This document shows, one piece after another, positions 54,139 through 62,173 of a stretch of DNA of 64,000 nucleotides. Made by a program: the position numbers and the translations under genes. The DNA is taken from assembly GCA_964405465.1 (NCBI GenBank), contig CAYONZ010000011.1, positions 12,444-76,443 of the forward strand, given 5' to 3'. Below the pieces are notes generated by a model that saw nothing but the letters and a program-made list of their open reading frames with translations, ran no database searches and was not told the origin of the DNA. Positions within the stretch are counted from its first letter, which is position 1; each line of letters starts with the position of its first letter. Origin of the DNA: CAYONZ01 sp964405465 (GTDB taxonomy: Bacteria; Bdellovibrionota; Bdellovibrionia; Bdellovibrionales; JAMPXM01).

Positions 54139-55179
54139 TTAGGGGGCCTGATATTTTCGGCCCTTTTTTTCGCCGCTCATTTTTAATTTTTTTTCCTTCA
54201 CTAGATTTTCGATGTCCCGTTCTAAAGTTCGACGAGGGGTCTCTGGTAAAAGTGCGACAATGTTTTTCATTTGAAAACCAGATTGGCTCTCGGCAAACTT
54301 CATAATTTTTTTTGCGCGAGTCTCGGGGCTAAGTTTTTTTGGTTTCTCAAAAAGCTGATGCGCCTCTTGAACCACCTCTTTGGTCGCTGTTGCAAAACAC
54401 TCGATCATAAATTCCAGCATCGGTTGGGTACTCTGAAGGGCTTTGCATTGTTTGATAGCAGCATAGTAACGCCCACGATTTCTCATTACGATCGCTTCAA
54501 TAGGAATGTAACGAGCGATGTTTTCACCGCCCAGCAAGAGCAAGATCTGCTGAAAAAGTCTGACGGTTCGTCCATTCCCCTCGGCGAAAGGCTGGATGGC
54601 GACAGCCAAATAGTGAAATGCAAAGGCTTTGGCAAACGGATTGGACTCTTCGTTGTCTTTAAGCCATGCCCATAGATCTTCCATTAAAAATGGAACTTGT
54701 TTCGGATCGGGACACACTTCGACCTCGGAGGCAGTGGCTTGGTCAACAATTGAAGCTGGAATCGTACGAAAGCGACCATGCTGGTTTTTTTGAACCAATT
54801 CGTCAGTAACCAATTTTTGTAAATCACAAAAGTCGCGAATGCTGGGCATTTTTTTTTCCGCAGCCAACTTTTCTGCAAAATTGAGTGCATTTTGATAATT
54901 TAAAATTTCTTTGGCCGCTCGGTTTTTCGGCTTCATCTGAGACGTTTCCAATAATGTCGCGACTGTCTCTTCGTCGAGTTTATTTCCCTCGATTTGATTC
55001 GAATAAGTGATGGCTTTGATTTGTGCTTGTTGCTGAAGTTGAGATTCGAGAGGAGTTGCTAGCATTTCATCCAGCAAAGGTTTGCTCTCGGCAATTTGCA
55101 TGAGGCTTTGTACAAAGCCATCAGTGAGTTTTATTTTAAACGGAATTTTACATTGTTTTAAATAGGAATAACGACTCAT
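54139..55179 (-). CDS. Fic-fold protein with winged helix; catalytic His replaced by Gln
   Basis: The 346-residue protein has an N-terminal inhibitory motif (SNQIEGN, class II S/T-x3-E-G/N), a Fic domain with IQPFAEGNGRTVR, and a C-terminal winged-helix-like region (about residues 285-345, FQMKNIVALLPETPRRTLERD). The motif normally reads HPFxxGNGRxxR; here residue 196 is Gln (CAG), while the phosphate-binding Gly-Asn-Gly-Arg and last Arg remain. AMP transfer needs the His, so it may be catalytically dead or altered. ATG 55179 is preferred; the two upstream ATGs lie in palindromic operator DNA. Confidence 0.88.
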   Translation of the reverse strand: MSRYSYLKQCKIPFKIKLTDGFVQSLMQIAESKPLLDEMLATPLESQLQQQAQIKAITYSNQIEGNKLDEETVATLLETSQMKPKNRAAKEILNYQNALNFAEKLAAEKKMPSIRDFCDLQKLVTDELVQKNQHGRFRTIPASIVDQATASEVEVCPDPKQVPFLMEDLWAWLKDNEESNPFAKAFAFHYLAVAIQPFAEGNGRTVRLFQQILLLLGGENIARYIPIEAIVMRNRGRYYAAIKQCKALQSTQPMLEFMIECFATATKEVVQEAHQLFEKPKKLSPETRAKKIMKFAESQSGFQMKNIVALLPETPRRTLERDIENLVKEKKLKMSGEKKGRKYQAP

Positions 55180-55186
55180 TCGCCCA

Positions 55187-55268
55187 TTATCCGCCATATT
55201 TCCGCCACAGGCAAGATGGCGGAAATATAACCGCCAAATATCCGCCATTGATGATGTGGCGGATATTT
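55187..55268. promoter_or_regulatory. Two-copy 40-bp operator array upstream of fic
   Basis: Two perfect inverted repeats have 12-base arms and 9-base spacers: ATATTTCCGCCA/TGGCGGAAATAT at 55196-55207/55217-55228 and AAATATCCGCCA/TGGCGGATATTT at 55236-55247/55257-55268. Each is preceded 11 bases upstream by an extra CCGCCA half site (55190 and 55230 region), giving a 40-base repeated unit. The array ends 8 bases before the Fic start codon. A dimeric winged-helix protein, perhaps Fic itself, could bind both copies on the same helix face and repress. Confidence 0.9.
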
Positions 55269-55377
55269 TAAATTTATAAGTAAAACCAGCATGTTATGTG
55301 TGTTTAAAGGATATTTTAGTCTATCAGCCAGAGATTAGAGAGCACCGATAACGGTGGCCTACGACAAATGAACTGCT

Positions 55378-55731
55378 TTAGGCAACTTTGAACTTCAAAT
55401 TTGGTTTAATGATGTGCAAAAGCTTAAGCAGTTTATCAATAGTGAAGCGACCGTGGTGGTAATGCACAATTTCGCTGACCCTTGACTCGCTGACCCCAAG
55501 AATTTCTGCCAACTCCCGCTGAGTCACATTCTTTTCTTGGCAATAGCGAATAAAATGGGCGCACAACTCATGCTTGGCTCGATCCACAGGACTTGCGTCG
55601 CGGGGTAAAATCTTGGTTGGCTTAGATTTACCCAGCTTCTTCTCGATCTCAACCCATTCGCTTTCTGTGGGCCATCCTGGAGGTGGAGTTTTGCTGACTC
55701 TGATAAGCGTTGATTTTTTTGCTTTCTTCAT
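55378..55731 (-). CDS. HigA/XRE-type antitoxin
   Basis: The 117-residue protein has a C-terminal XRE helix-turn-helix (QRELAEILGVSESRVSEIVH, about residues 70-90) and an N-terminal 50-residue arm rich in Lys and Pro. It overlaps the toxin-like gene upstream by 4 bases. The toxin-first order is that of the HigBA type. It probably represses its own operon and blocks the toxin. Confidence 0.87.
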   Translation of the reverse strand: MKKAKKSTLIRVSKTPPPGWPTESEWVEIEKKLGKSKPTKILPRDASPVDRAKHELCAHFIRYCQEKNVTQRELAEILGVSESRVSEIVHYHHGRFTIDKLLKLLHIIKPNLKFKVA

Positions 55732-56021
55732 TTCGACCTCCTGTAAGCATTTCTCACGCCAATATAACTTTCATCGGGCGGTATCACCCAAATCAGACGA
55801 TAGGGCTTGCCGCTCCAAACTAGGTCTGTTTCGTAAAACTGATAACCGTCCTCACGAATCATTTGGGGGAGATAATTTTCATAGTTCAATACACCCAACA
55901 GCTCCAAAATCAGTTTGTCGTTGATTGATCGGCTATGTTTTTCTTCATAGTGCGTATCAATCCAGACCTCGCTGAACCATGTATCATTGATGAAAAGACT
56001 CGCTTCAACGATACGGTACAT
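55728..56021 (-). CDS. Putative RelE/HigB-like toxin
   Basis: The 97-residue product starts MYRIVEASLFI and ends YIGVRNAYRRSK. The strand-rich end (KPYRLIWVIPPDESYIGVRN) and size fit small RelE/ParE or DUF4258-type ribonuclease toxins, and the overlap with an XRE antitoxin supports it. Exact family is not certain from motifs. The longer open frame adds six residues; no strong ribosome site decides. Confidence 0.7.
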   Translation of the reverse strand: MYRIVEASLFINDTWFSEVWIDTHYEEKHSRSINDKLILELLGVLNYENYLPQMIREDGYQFYETDLVWSGKPYRLIWVIPPDESYIGVRNAYRRSK

Positions 56022-56310
56022 CAGATACCACCCTACCAAAACTTCCCAAATTTGGCAAGCTATTTGTTCCTATCATAAACCGTCCTTTGAAACAAAATGA
56101 TGATCTTGGACTCTGTGGTGTTGGGATCATGTAGATCCAGGCCGGCATCCCTTAGATTGAAAATCTAGTTTTCCCTATGTAAATCTGCCCGGTCTTTAGA
56201 TCGCTCCAGTCGCCCATGATTATGAATCGGGCAGGTTCAATACACATGCCGAGCCTAGCTGTGACATTGCAAAGGTGGCCGTCCAAAACCCATCAGAAAT
56301 GTCCGCAACA
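56022..56310. other. Spacer upstream of the toxin-antitoxin pair with small hairpins
   Basis: The stretch has no credible gene. It contains TAGATT/AATCTA (56153-56167, followed by GTTTTCCC, a weak hairpin), GGATC/GATCC near 56124-56138, and CTGCCCG/CGGGCAG at 56185-56191 and 56228-56234. The promoter for the toxin gene must be near 56030-56100. The right end is the first 61-bp repeat. Confidence 0.5.
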
Positions 56311-56371
56311 CTTCCGCTTGTCGTTTTAATCAATGTGAATATCTTGTGGAGCTGGTACTTGGGCTGACTCT
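56311..56371 (+). repeat. 61-bp direct repeat, left copy
   Basis: This sequence recurs at 59041-59101 with one difference (A at 56350, G at 59080). The distance between copies is 2730 bases. It lies 42 bases before the metalloprotease-like gene. It starts CTTCCGCTTGTCG and ends GGGCTGACTCT. The pair brackets three ORFs and could mark a mobile or duplicated segment. Confidence 0.95.
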
Positions 56372-56413
56372 GTGTGTATCGAATAGCATTCGTTATCTTG
56401 CTAGCATTTTAGA

Positions 56414-57484
56414 ATGCGAAATCTAATTCTAGCTTCTGTTTTATTTTTTTTCCCAACCCTTGGGATGGGCAGGGATCTCCCTGCGAAAGACTTCTATCGG
56501 CTGGAGGAGTGTCGTCGAGTGATTGACCTAGTTGGAGAGAAATATTGGCCGGGTGTTGTAGGGTTTCAAGGTCCTTGGGTTTATCCTGTTGAAGGCGGAC
56601 AGTTTGTTTTTAATTATTCTAAAGACCTTTCGGGCTATGAAACTGTTCGTAATGATCAGTACAAATCAGAGAAATTAAAATTAAACCGGGTTCAGTGGCT
56701 TTCGAAATCACAATTGACATTGGATGGAGTTGATCAGAGTTCGGAACCTGTTTTCGTATTCAATTCTGTTTCGACAGACCCAAAAGCCATCGATTATAAA
56801 AATCCAATTTTGTACGCGTCTTCTTTCGAGGTCGTTGGAAAAACAATACCTTTTACTGACACGGAAGATTGGATGTCTTTGATTTTGCACGAAGCTTTTC
56901 ATCAATTTCAATTTTCAAATTCTCAAGTGTTCGAACAATACAAAAAGTTGAAAGATGATGGTGTATATTTAGATAGTTCTCAGCTAGCTCTGATTTACGA
57001 AAAGCAAAGTTGGTTCAGGCAGATGCTTTTAGATGAGAACGTGATCCTGCTTAAGGCTCGAGCTGAAGCTAAGCTCTTGAACAAAAGAAAGATTCTCTCA
57101 GAATTTTTTAAGATGAGAGAAATGCGTCGAGAGCGTTACAAAAAAGAAACAGGGAAGAGTCTGGCGCAAGCAGAGGCTATGTGGGAGATGCTCGAAGGTG
57201 GCGCTCGATATTTTGAATACGGAACTTTTCGCATATTGCAGACAGCATCCATCAATCAAAAATTGGCCGAGGTTGATTCGAACTATGGTTCAAATAAGAG
57301 ATATCGTAAAACATTTTCGACAGAAATGATGGAAGATCTAGGAAAAGACAAGAAGCGGACAAGGTATTTTTATACGACAGGATTCAACCTATATATGCTC
57401 CTAGAGCAAGCGGATCCGCAGTTCTCAAAATCACTATTCGACAAAGCTCCGTATTACGCAGAATCAATATTGAAAGCTCTGTAA
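56414..57484 (+). CDS. Exported putative zinc metalloprotease
   Basis: The 356-residue protein has a signal peptide (ILASVLFFFPTLGMG) and the zinc motif LILHEAFHQFQ at about residue 155-165, with EGGARYFEYG about 95 residues later as a possible third ligand (gluzincin-like). Family is not recognised. It is low in GC like the rest of the 56.3-59.1 kb segment. It would act in the periplasm or outside the cell. No good ribosome site precedes the ATG. Confidence 0.7.
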   Translation: MRNLILASVLFFFPTLGMGRDLPAKDFYRLEECRRVIDLVGEKYWPGVVGFQGPWVYPVEGGQFVFNYSKDLSGYETVRNDQYKSEKLKLNRVQWLSKSQLTLDGVDQSSEPVFVFNSVSTDPKAIDYKNPILYASSFEVVGKTIPFTDTEDWMSLILHEAFHQFQFSNSQVFEQYKKLKDDGVYLDSSQLALIYEKQSWFRQMLLDENVILLKARAEAKLLNKRKILSEFFKMREMRRERYKKETGKSLAQAEAMWEMLEGGARYFEYGTFRILQTASINQKLAEVDSNYGSNKRYRKTFSTEMMEDLGKDKKRTRYFYTTGFNLYMLLEQADPQFSKSLFDKAPYYAESILKAL

Positions 57485-58289
57485 GCTCTCCAGCAGCTAA
57501 TATCGAAAACGACAAAGATTTGTAAGTTCGATTGTGAAATTTAAAGAATCATAAAAATAAAAAAAAGCGCATGTGAAGCGGCTTGATCAACTAGCAACTG
57601 ACATAGCAGCCGGAGACCACGAAATGGTGGCTCTAATCTTGCTTTGAATTACGGCTGAGATTCTAGATGGAAACTAAAGGATTTTGAGGAAGCAAAAAAT
57701 GGCTCAGGGTCATGTATCAGGAACAATTATGGGCTTATTTTTGATGGCAATCCTCTCGCCAGCAAAGCAACAAGGCGCTCGTGTGGTGTACCTGGGATTC
57801 GGAGCGCTTCACGCTCATGGAGTTATTGAGCAGCTCCGCCAGTATTCAGTGAGCTATATTGTTTTTTCCCCGAATTTCTAAATACTAAACAAATTTAATT
57901 TGACCGTAGATCCCAATCCATCCACACAGATAGGCAACAGATAAGCAATGGAAGTACGTCGCCTTTTTCCAACCATCCCTTACAACGGAAATTCGCGTAG
58001 TGATGAATCCTCTCGAGTAAAAAAATGCACTACTGATTATTGAGCATTCAAAAATGGGAAGGCGGCCGCACTAGATTGCGAAATATCTCAACGAGCAAGA
58101 AATCAAACCGAGGCGAGGCAAGAAGTGGTTCGCACCAACCGTGACTGACATTATTCATCGTCAACGACAAGAAGGCTGTCGTTAGATCGCGAGAGCAAGT
58201 GCGACATATGCTCTCTTGTTGACCAAACATGATCGTCATCTTACTTTGATTTCAACTTGCCTCCAGCGGTAGCTAATAAACCGCTCTTA
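57485..58289. other. Gene-poor spacer inside the 61-bp-repeat segment
   Basis: About 800 bases with no confident intact gene. It holds the possible remnant at 57684-57881. Small open frames on the - strand near 58050-58240 lack ribosome sites. The AT-rich sequence and remnant suggest decay. Confidence 0.5.
57684..57881 (+). pseudogene. Possible remnant of a Tiki/TraB/ChaN-like gene
   Basis: The 65-codon frame encodes VVYLGFGALHAHGVIEQLRQY, which resembles the VIVGDAHSQGVIANL end motif of the complete exported protein at 59191. No N-terminal GERH half is present and there is a start-like ATG after GAAGC only. It may be the surviving 3' end of a related gene, or chance. Confidence 0.3.
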
Positions 58290-59036
58290 ATGCAAACAAA
58301 TACAATTGAAACGAAGATGCTCGACTTGCAGGTCGTGCAGACGGTTTTGGATTTCTGGGATCCTTATAGTGCTTCGATTTACAGAGCATCTACTTTGAAT
58401 CAGATCGACGAGTACGACAGTTACTCCTTTCCCATTTTAGATTTGCTTAGAACTGGATCTTCTCATGCCGATCTCTTTCGATTTCTAAATCAAACGCAGC
58501 TCACGCGTGGCGCTTTGAGTGCCGACGAAAATGAATCAATAAATAGATTTTTCGCCTGGGCCTTTCTGCAAACTTGGCAAAGAAATCAATCTAGAGAAAC
58601 GAATATTCGCCGGCTTCACATTGACTCTGTTCAATTGCCTGAAGGGGAATATCGATTTATGCCACGCCTCGAGCTTATCCAGCAGTACCTTCAGCAATGG
58701 GACCCGCTCGAAGCTTCAAAGCATTGGTTATATGGCGCGGATACTTTGCATCGTTATGATCAACCGAGCATTGTACTTGATGAAGCCGTTCAGCGTGGAA
58801 ATCTTGAAGAAGTATGTCTTGCTCTAGAGGTTGCCTGTTTGGCGGAAGGTGATGGAGTTGCCTTTGCGCTTGAAAACTATTCGTTAGAGAAAAGAACGTT
58901 ACAAGAGCATTATCATTCGCATTTAGTTGAAAGATCCAAACGGCATCAAGATCGCGCGGAATTTTTAATTAAGCTCTTGGGCGATCCGAATCGAGTTGTT
59001 CGACGCAGGACTCAGTCGCGGAAAAGAGAGGGATGA
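58290..59036 (+). CDS. Internally duplicated WDP-motif protein of unknown function
   Basis: The 248-residue product (start uncertain: TTG 58257, ATG 58290 or ATG 58317) has two copies of a domain about 90-110 residues long. Copy one carries VLDFWDPYSAS...DEYDSYSFPILDLLRTG; copy two carries LQQWDPLEAS...HRYDQPSIVLDEAVQRG. The WDP...EYDxY pattern recalls the DUF1871-like family. The end is highly basic. There is no signal peptide. It ends four bases before the right 61-bp repeat. Immunity-protein-like roles are known for similar folds, but this is speculation. Confidence 0.65.
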   Translation: MQTNTIETKMLDLQVVQTVLDFWDPYSASIYRASTLNQIDEYDSYSFPILDLLRTGSSHADLFRFLNQTQLTRGALSADENESINRFFAWAFLQTWQRNQSRETNIRRLHIDSVQLPEGEYRFMPRLELIQQYLQQWDPLEASKHWLYGADTLHRYDQPSIVLDEAVQRGNLEEVCLALEVACLAEGDGVAFALENYSLEKRTLQEHYHSHLVERSKRHQDRAEFLIKLLGDPNRVVRRRTQSRKREG

Positions 59037-59040
59037 GGAT

Positions 59041-59101
59041 CTTCCGCTTGTCGTTTTAATCAATGTGAATATCTTGTGGGGCTGGTACTTGGGCTGACTC
59101 T
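59041..59101 (+). repeat. 61-bp direct repeat, right copy
   Basis: This matches 56311-56371 at 60 of 61 bases and begins four bases after the stop of the WDP-motif gene. See the left copy. Confidence 0.95.
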
Positions 59102-59190
59102 CAACTGGCGAGGGCCTTGTAGAGCCAAATGACCGTAGGAATCAAGTGATTTTAAAGCGCTTTTAAGAGAATATTTCGTTTGCAGGTTCA

Positions 59191-60255
59191 CTATTTGAAA
59201 GTCTGATTTAAGATGAATGGAACATCTTCGCTTTCGAAAGACCTATAGTATTGAACTTTTCCACTGCCTTTTGAGAGTTTGTTTAAATTCGCAATCACTC
59301 CCTGGGAATGAGCGTCTCCAACGATTACATTGAGCGATTTGCTCGAATCAGCGTTTGAACACAACCAGGCAGCAATCGTTTTTGCGAAATCTTCGTTTCT
59401 CCAGTCAATCATGATCTTATGAAATTCCGATTCTGTAAAATTTTGTTTTGTAAAGTCGTGTTCAGGCAAATGATTTTTTATTTCTGGCGTAACAATCTTG
59501 ATTATTTCTTGATATAAATCCCGCACAAAGCTGAAGTATTGTTGAAGTGGAGCTTTCCGTATGGCTTGTCCTAACTCTTCCATCCACTCCATTGTATATC
59601 GAGTTTTGCCGTTAAATTTTTGATTCTCAGAAACTTTTTTATAGGCGTCTATGCATAGCTGGCAAGATACGATTGCATTTCTGCTCACTCTATTGAGGGC
59701 AGCCTTGAACACTGGATTACTCGAAATATTCACTCCGATCGCAACACTAGTTGATGAAGACATTTTACCGTCTTTAATTTCATCTTTTAAGTTGTTGAAC
59801 ATAGTATTTGCCGCCATGATAGCTTTAGGAATAAAGGAATCGATCCCATCTATATTTGGCGAAATATACCGAGTGGCCAAATATTCCGAATTCTTTGCTG
59901 TCCAGGGAAAGGTTGCAGTGGAGCCTCCCGCAGTTCCGGTATCTGGAATGACCTCAATCAAAAGATGAATTTTACCAGCGACAGCCCTATCGATCATCAG
60001 CTTTTTAACTCTCTCGCTGTCATCGGAGGACCAATGACGCTCACCAATCAGCATAACTTTTGGATACTGTTTCAAATTCGAGAGATCACATGAAAGTTCA
60101 GGTGGTGAATAAATTTTGGCTTCGATGGCACACACCAACGACTGATAGTTTTTCAGATCAATTGGCTTTGGAGATTTGTCGTCACAGTTGGAACTCGCGT
60201 TCACTAAGCAAGAGGAAAGCAGAATGATTAAGAAAGAAATTTCCCAAACAGGCAT
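59191..60255 (-). CDS. Exported Tiki/ChaN/EreA-like superfamily protein
   Basis: The protein (about 354 residues from ATG 60255) has a lipoprotein-like signal (IILLSSCLVNASS). It carries MLIGERHWSSDD near the N-terminus and NVIVGDAHSQGVIANL near the C-terminus. This pair of G-E-x-H and G-x-x-H-x-x-G motifs is characteristic of the Tiki/TraB/ChaN/EreA superfamily, whose members include proteases, haem-binding and hydrolytic proteins. Specific activity is unknown. The open frame extends to a TTG at 60294. It faces the integrase gene's 3' end on the same strand. Confidence 0.7.
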   Translation of the reverse strand: MPVWEISFLIILLSSCLVNASSNCDDKSPKPIDLKNYQSLVCAIEAKIYSPPELSCDLSNLKQYPKVMLIGERHWSSDDSERVKKLMIDRAVAGKIHLLIEVIPDTGTAGGSTATFPWTAKNSEYLATRYISPNIDGIDSFIPKAIMAANTMFNNLKDEIKDGKMSSSTSVAIGVNISSNPVFKAALNRVSRNAIVSCQLCIDAYKKVSENQKFNGKTRYTMEWMEELGQAIRKAPLQQYFSFVRDLYQEIIKIVTPEIKNHLPEHDFTKQNFTESEFHKIMIDWRNEDFAKTIAAWLCSNADSSKSLNVIVGDAHSQGVIANLNKLSKGSGKVQYYRSFESEDVPFILNQTFK

Positions 60256-60477
60256 TACTTGATTGTAGGTCTTTACTTTTTTTATGTGAATCAAAACTTC
60301 GTCTTCTAGATAAACTCAAAACTGGTTCGAGAGAAGACGCCTGGATATCTTGTAAGTTATTGATTTTATTTAATAAAAATTGGATGGGTTGACGCCCCAT
60401 GCGCAACCCATCGAAATGATTCGGATCTTCATTTCTGCAGTTACCAAAAGTTACCATCAATTTTCTTCAGGTCAAGA

Positions 60478-61566
60478 TTATCGTTTGAGCTGATACACGT
60501 TCCCTTCGGCTTTTTGGTCTTCGGGGACAGTGACACCGAGATCCTCAGTCGCTCCCTCAATATCCTTCCCACAGAGCCTTAAATAGCCTTGTGTGGTCTT
60601 AAGGGACGAGTGACCAACGATAGCCATAACCTTTGAAAGAGCGACCCCATTATTTAGCATCTGCGTAATAAATGTGGCCCTTAGATCATGAAACTTGATG
60701 GAACTGATGCCGATTCCCTTACAGAAGTCTCTTGTTATTTGACCGAGGTGTCCTTGGTCCCATTCCCATAAGCGGGGTAGTACAAATTCGGCTCCTCCGG
60801 CCTTTAGCTTGAGTTCCTGTAAGAACTTTCGACATTCCTTAGAGATGGGATAAACACGGTTTTTGGCGGTCTTTGTTGGACCCTCGCCGTTGTACCGAGT
60901 CCATGCTTTTGAGATATTGATGAATCCCGTTACAAAATCCACATCTATCCAGCGTAGGGCATGAAGTTCGCCCGAACGCATCCCCGTTAGCAGTGCAAGT
61001 GTCCAATGGGGATAAAACTTGTGGTTGATAGATTTGGCTTCACGAAGAAAAATCTCAATCTCATTTTTGTTAAGCACAGACTGGTTGGCATCCGCGATTT
61101 TAACTTTGATACCGACGGCAGGATTTCTGGTTAGAATTCCTTCTTCGATAGCGAGATTAAAAATGCGTTTGATGATTTTAATTATTCCCTTGCGAGTCTG
61201 GCTAGAAACGCCAGAGACGTGTTCAAAAATTAAATTATGAACTTCACCAGGGGTAATCTCATCAATGAAGCGGTCTTTCCAAACTGGCGTTACCCACTTC
61301 TCAATATTGAACTTGTAGTTCATATAAGTCGAATTGCGGTATTCGTTCTTATACCTCTTGAGAAAATGTTCGACCCAGTTGGCCCAAGGCACTTTGTCCT
61401 TGTGACCTTCGAGTGAGGTTTTTAGTTCAAACTCCACTCTTTTGGCTTCGCGTTCGGACGCAATTCCCATCCGTCTTAAGCCAACCTGTTTGCCAGAACT
61501 ATCTCTAACTTTTACGAATACTTCATACGATAGTTTGCCATCCTTTACCTTTTTTGAAATTGCCAC
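60478..61566 (-). CDS. int: Tyrosine recombinase (phage/ICE integrase)
   Basis: The 362-residue protein has an N-terminal arm-binding-like domain, a SAM-like core-binding domain (about residues 60-145) and a catalytic domain with TGMRSGELHAL (first Arg), KFHDLRATF (His-x-x-Arg), VGHSSLKTTQGYL (His and catalytic Tyr). It integrates and excises a mobile element. GTG at 61566 follows the excisionase stop by two bases and has AAAGGA upstream; the longer frame overlaps xis out of frame. The attachment site is not identified; no tRNA is visible next to it. Confidence 0.93.
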   Translation of the reverse strand: MAISKKVKDGKLSYEVFVKVRDSSGKQVGLRRMGIASEREAKRVEFELKTSLEGHKDKVPWANWVEHFLKRYKNEYRNSTYMNYKFNIEKWVTPVWKDRFIDEITPGEVHNLIFEHVSGVSSQTRKGIIKIIKRIFNLAIEEGILTRNPAVGIKVKIADANQSVLNKNEIEIFLREAKSINHKFYPHWTLALLTGMRSGELHALRWIDVDFVTGFINISKAWTRYNGEGPTKTAKNRVYPISKECRKFLQELKLKAGGAEFVLPRLWEWDQGHLGQITRDFCKGIGISSIKFHDLRATFITQMLNNGVALSKVMAIVGHSSLKTTQGYLRLCGKDIEGATEDLGVTVPEDQKAEGNVYQLKR

Positions 61567-61568
61567 AG

Positions 61569-61784
61569 CTATTCCTTTCTGTGGAACAGCATGGAAATTT
61601 CGGAAATTCGGAATCTGAGACTTCGGCCAAAGCGATAACAAGGAATGAGTCCTCTGCACACTTTGATCCGCAACGCATTTTCCGAGATCCCCAAAAATTG
61701 GGCGGCAACTCTCGTAGATACATACTCACGCACTATTTTGTTTTCAAAGAACTTCGAGCTTTCATCCAGCTCGTTAACTTTCAT
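61569..61784 (-). CDS. xis: Excisionase-like helix-turn-helix protein
   Basis: The 71-residue protein has VREYVSTRVAAQFLGISENALRIKV split by a MerR-like winged helix with GLIPCYRFGRSLRF, as in excisionase-family proteins. It lies directly upstream of int and is translated from the same message. It is divergent from the ArsR-like regulator over a perfect palindrome. Confidence 0.85.
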   Translation of the reverse strand: MKVNELDESSKFFENKIVREYVSTRVAAQFLGISENALRIKVCRGLIPCYRFGRSLRFRISEISMLFHRKE

Positions 61785-61809
61785 TTTATAGGATAACTCC
61801 CTTGGTTAT

Positions 61810-61845
61810 TCAAGAATAATTAGGTTGAAGGCTAATTATTCTTGA
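61810..61845. promoter_or_regulatory. 14-8-14 palindromic operator between xis-int and the ArsR-like gene
   Basis: TCAAGAATAATTAG at 61810-61823 and CTAATTATTCTTGA at 61832-61845 are perfect inverted arms with an 8-base spacer. They fill the 80-base divergent promoter region. A dimeric winged-helix repressor, most simply the adjacent ArsR-like protein, could bind here and control both directions. Confidence 0.85.
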
Positions 61846-61864
61846 TGTTATTGTTTTGTTCGTA

Positions 61865-62173
61865 ATGAAGAAAATAGCGGCATCTAAAAAGGAACTTGAT
61901 GAATATGAGATAGTCTTTCGTGCTTTGGCCCATGTCTCACGGCGGCATATTATCGTATGCCTAAGCCAAAAGGACGGTCCTATGCTTGGAGGCGAAATCG
62001 CTGACCAACTTTCCTGTTCCTGGCCGACAACAACAGGGCATTTGCAAACATTGGAAAAAGCCGGGCTTGTTACTGTCAAAAAGCAGGGCCGTGAACAACT
62101 CTACAACTTAAATTTTGATCGTCTGAATGTACTTCAGAATTGGATCAATTTTTTAAATAAAGGACCCAAATGA
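61865..62173 (+). CDS. ArsR-family winged-helix regulator
   Basis: The 102-residue protein has the ArsR wHTH pattern: FRALAHVSRRHIIVCL, LGGEIADQLSCSWPTTTGHL as recognition region and LVTVKKQGREQLYNLN as wing. No metal-binding Cys pair is obvious in helix 3. It is divergent from xis-int and shares the palindrome; it overlaps the following gene by 4 bases (ATGA). It probably represses the element's excision genes and its own operon. Confidence 0.85.
   Translation: MKKIAASKKELDEYEIVFRALAHVSRRHIIVCLSQKDGPMLGGEIADQLSCSWPTTTGHLQTLEKAGLVTVKKQGREQLYNLNFDRLNVLQNWINFLNKGPK

Noticed and set aside
54141..54170. GGGCC/GGCCC hairpin with seven T on the + strand
   Set aside because: It lies in the 3' coding end of fic and no + strand gene ends nearby; the T-run reads as Lys codons of the Fic tail.
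55180..55248. Upstream in-frame ATG starts for Fic at 55248 and 55197
   Set aside because: The ATGs are part of the repeated operator arms (ATGGCGGATA-like) and have no ribosome site.
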